Shown: positions 62,710-64,000 of the stretch, piece by piece
Layout: each line of letters starts with the position of its first letter
Position numbering within the stretch: the first letter of the stretch is position 1
Assembly (NCBI GenBank): GCA_963834945.1
Contig: CAWIDT010000001.1
Coordinates: 62,001 to 126,000 of the forward strand
From: R-RK-3 sp963834945
GTDB taxonomy: Bacteria; Pseudomonadota; Alphaproteobacteria; Rhizobiales; Rhodomicrobiaceae
Length of the DNA: 64,000 nt
Direction: 5' to 3'
Translations under genes and position numbers: made by a program
Notes under the pieces: generated by a model
The model's input: the letters and a program-made list of their open reading frames with translations, nothing else
What the model was told of the DNA's origin: nothing
The model's database searches: none

Positions 62710-64000
62710 TCAGCTCGCTTCGGCGAGCAGCGAGAGCTGGCGGATGGGGGCGGGGCCTTCGAGATCGCGCAGGCGGGTCGGGTAGTCGCCGGTGAAGCAA
62801 TGGTCGGTGAATTGCGGCTGGATCGGATCGCGCCGGTCATAGCCCATGACTTTGTAAATGCCCTCGATCGAGAGGAAAGCCAGAGAGTCGCATCCCATGG
62901 AGTGGCGCATCTCTTCCAGGGTGTTATTGGCGGCGAGCAGATTGTCGCGGTTCGGCGTGTCGATACCGTAATAGTCGGGCCAGGCGATCGGGCGGACAGG
63001 CGATGCGCATATGCACTTCGCGGGCGCCGCGCTCATACATCATGCGCACGATCTTCATCGAGGTGGTGCCGCGCACGATGCTGTCGTCGATCAGGACGAT
63101 GCGCTTGCCCGCCACCTCGCAAGGGGTCGGATTGTGCTTCAGCTTCACGCCAAGCGCGCGGATGCGCTGCTCCGGCTCGATGAAGGTGCGCCCGACATAA
63201 TGGTTGCGGATGATGCCGAGCTCATAGGGAATGCCGGATTGCCGGGCATAGCCGATGGCGGCAGGCACGCCGGAATCGGGAACGGCGGTAACGACATCGG
63301 CGTCGACAGGCGCTTCGCGCGCCAATTGGGCGCCGAACTTCTTGCGCACATCATAGACACAGCGGCCGCCGAGCACTGAATCGGGCCGGGAGAAATAGAT
63401 ATATTCGAAGATGCAGGGGCGCGCCGGGCTTTTCGGGAAGGGGCGATGGCTCTCGATGCCATCCTTGGTGATCACGACGACTTCGCCGTTCTCCACTTCG
63501 CGGATGAATTCCGCGCCGATGATGTCGAAGGCGCAGGTTTCCGATGCGAGCACATAGGAGGCGCCGATCCTGCCGAGCATCAGCGGACGGATGCCGAGAG
63601 GATCGCGCGCGCCGATCAGCTTCTTGTCCGTCAGGCAGGTGAGCGCATAGGCGCCCTCGATCTGCAACAGCGCCTCGATGAAGCGCTCGATGATCCGCGG
63701 CTTCTTGCTGCGCCCGATCAAATGCAAAACGACCTCCGTGTCGGAGGTCGATTGAAAGATGGCGCCTGATTTTATCAGGCTCTCGCGCAAGGTGCGGGCA
63801 TTGGTGAGATTGCCATTGTGCCCGAGCGCGAAGCCGCCGGAATCGAACTCGGCGAATAGCGGCTGCACATTGCGCAGGATGGTCTCGCCCTGCGTGGAGT
63901 AGCGCACATGGCCGACCGCGTAGCGGCCCGGCAGGCGTTCCAGCACCGGAGCCTTGGTGAAATGCTCGCCGACCAGCCCCAGGCGCCGCTCCGAATAGAA
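62710..64000 (-). CDS. purF: Amidophosphoribosyltransferase, 5' end cut by window, frameshifted
   Basis: First committed step of purine synthesis: PRPP plus glutamine to phosphoribosylamine. The glutaminase half (GHVRYSTQGETILRNVQPLF, FALGHNGNLTNARTLRESLI) and PRPP-binding motif RIVLIDDSIVRGTTSMKIVR are clear. Additional family segments are ASETCAFDIIGAEFIREVEN and IRNHYVGRTFIEP. One indel near 63005 leads to the C-terminal frame PDYYGIDTPNRDNLLAANNT. The N-terminal nucleophile Cys and about 60 residues lie beyond the right window edge. Confidence 0.95.

Overview
The window is GC-rich chromosomal DNA from an alphaproteobacterium. The evidence is the complete PhyR-NepR-EcfG general stress response (GSR) module, a CpdR regulator, a PodJ-like Sel1 protein, an NDUFA12-type complex I accessory subunit, class II NrdJ, a BA14K-family protein and the dispersed palindromic repeats typical of this class. 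The mixture (YjbQ next to CpdR, BA14K, repeat type) points towards Hyphomicrobiales or a close relative, but the sequence alone does not fix genus or order. No transposase, phage, CRISPR or plasmid gene was seen.

Layout. 0-9 kb: a basic amino-acid ABC importer, a LysE-type exporter, small enzymes, a COG4280-like membrane protein with a coupled 70-aa partner, a DMT transporter, and a flavoprotein plus PanE-like reductase pair. 9-20 kb: an RND efflux pump with adaptor, a glutamate-receptor-like channel protein, an LrgAB-like pair, topoisomerase IB, a TetR/membrane-protein pair and SerA. 20-30.5 kb: a stress island. Almost every gene there is small, envelope-related or regulatory, and almost every transcription unit starts with an EcfG-type promoter (GGAAC, 16-17 nt, CGTT or a close variant). 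It holds two PRC-barrel proteins, YqjD/YqjE-like and CsbD proteins, DUF1328, a BrkB-family protein, a PAS/HWE histidine kinase, PhyR, NepR, EcfG, a FAT-GUY-type single-domain response regulator, and an unannotated candidate small RNA. 30.5-41.5 kb: NifU-like, FolE, HisI, GFA, hydrolase, DUF952, PyrD, vanadium haloperoxidase, MATE, PdeM and TauE/TIGR02186. 41.5-51.5 kb: PodJ-like protein, YjbQ, CpdR, repeats, NrdJ and NDUFA12. 51.5-64 kb: thiolase, EF-hand lipoprotein, a PEP mutase-family protein, LipB, tRNA-Leu(GAG), BA14K, PepN, a PAS histidine kinase, ExoD and PurF (cut by the window edge).

How the genes work together. The GSR core would work by partner switching: phosphorylated PhyR binds NepR and frees EcfG, which then transcribes the surrounding genes from GGAAC/CGTT promoters, including divergent ones that drive phyR and nepR-ecfG themselves. 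The large HWE kinase is the local candidate for phosphorylating PhyR, and the single-domain regulator may tune that flow. The best candidate for something undescribed is at about 25306-25407. There an EcfG promoter is followed by a hairpin that displays a C-rich loop, then a strong intrinsic terminator: the layout of a stress-induced small RNA.

Quality warning. Nineteen genes, many of them housekeeping (nrdJ, purF, pepN, folE, hisI, phyR, exoD), are broken by roughly 40 frameshifts while the protein sequence continues perfectly in another frame. This looks like uncorrected indel error in the assembly rather than gene decay. Such genes are listed as one span each, with approximate shift points.
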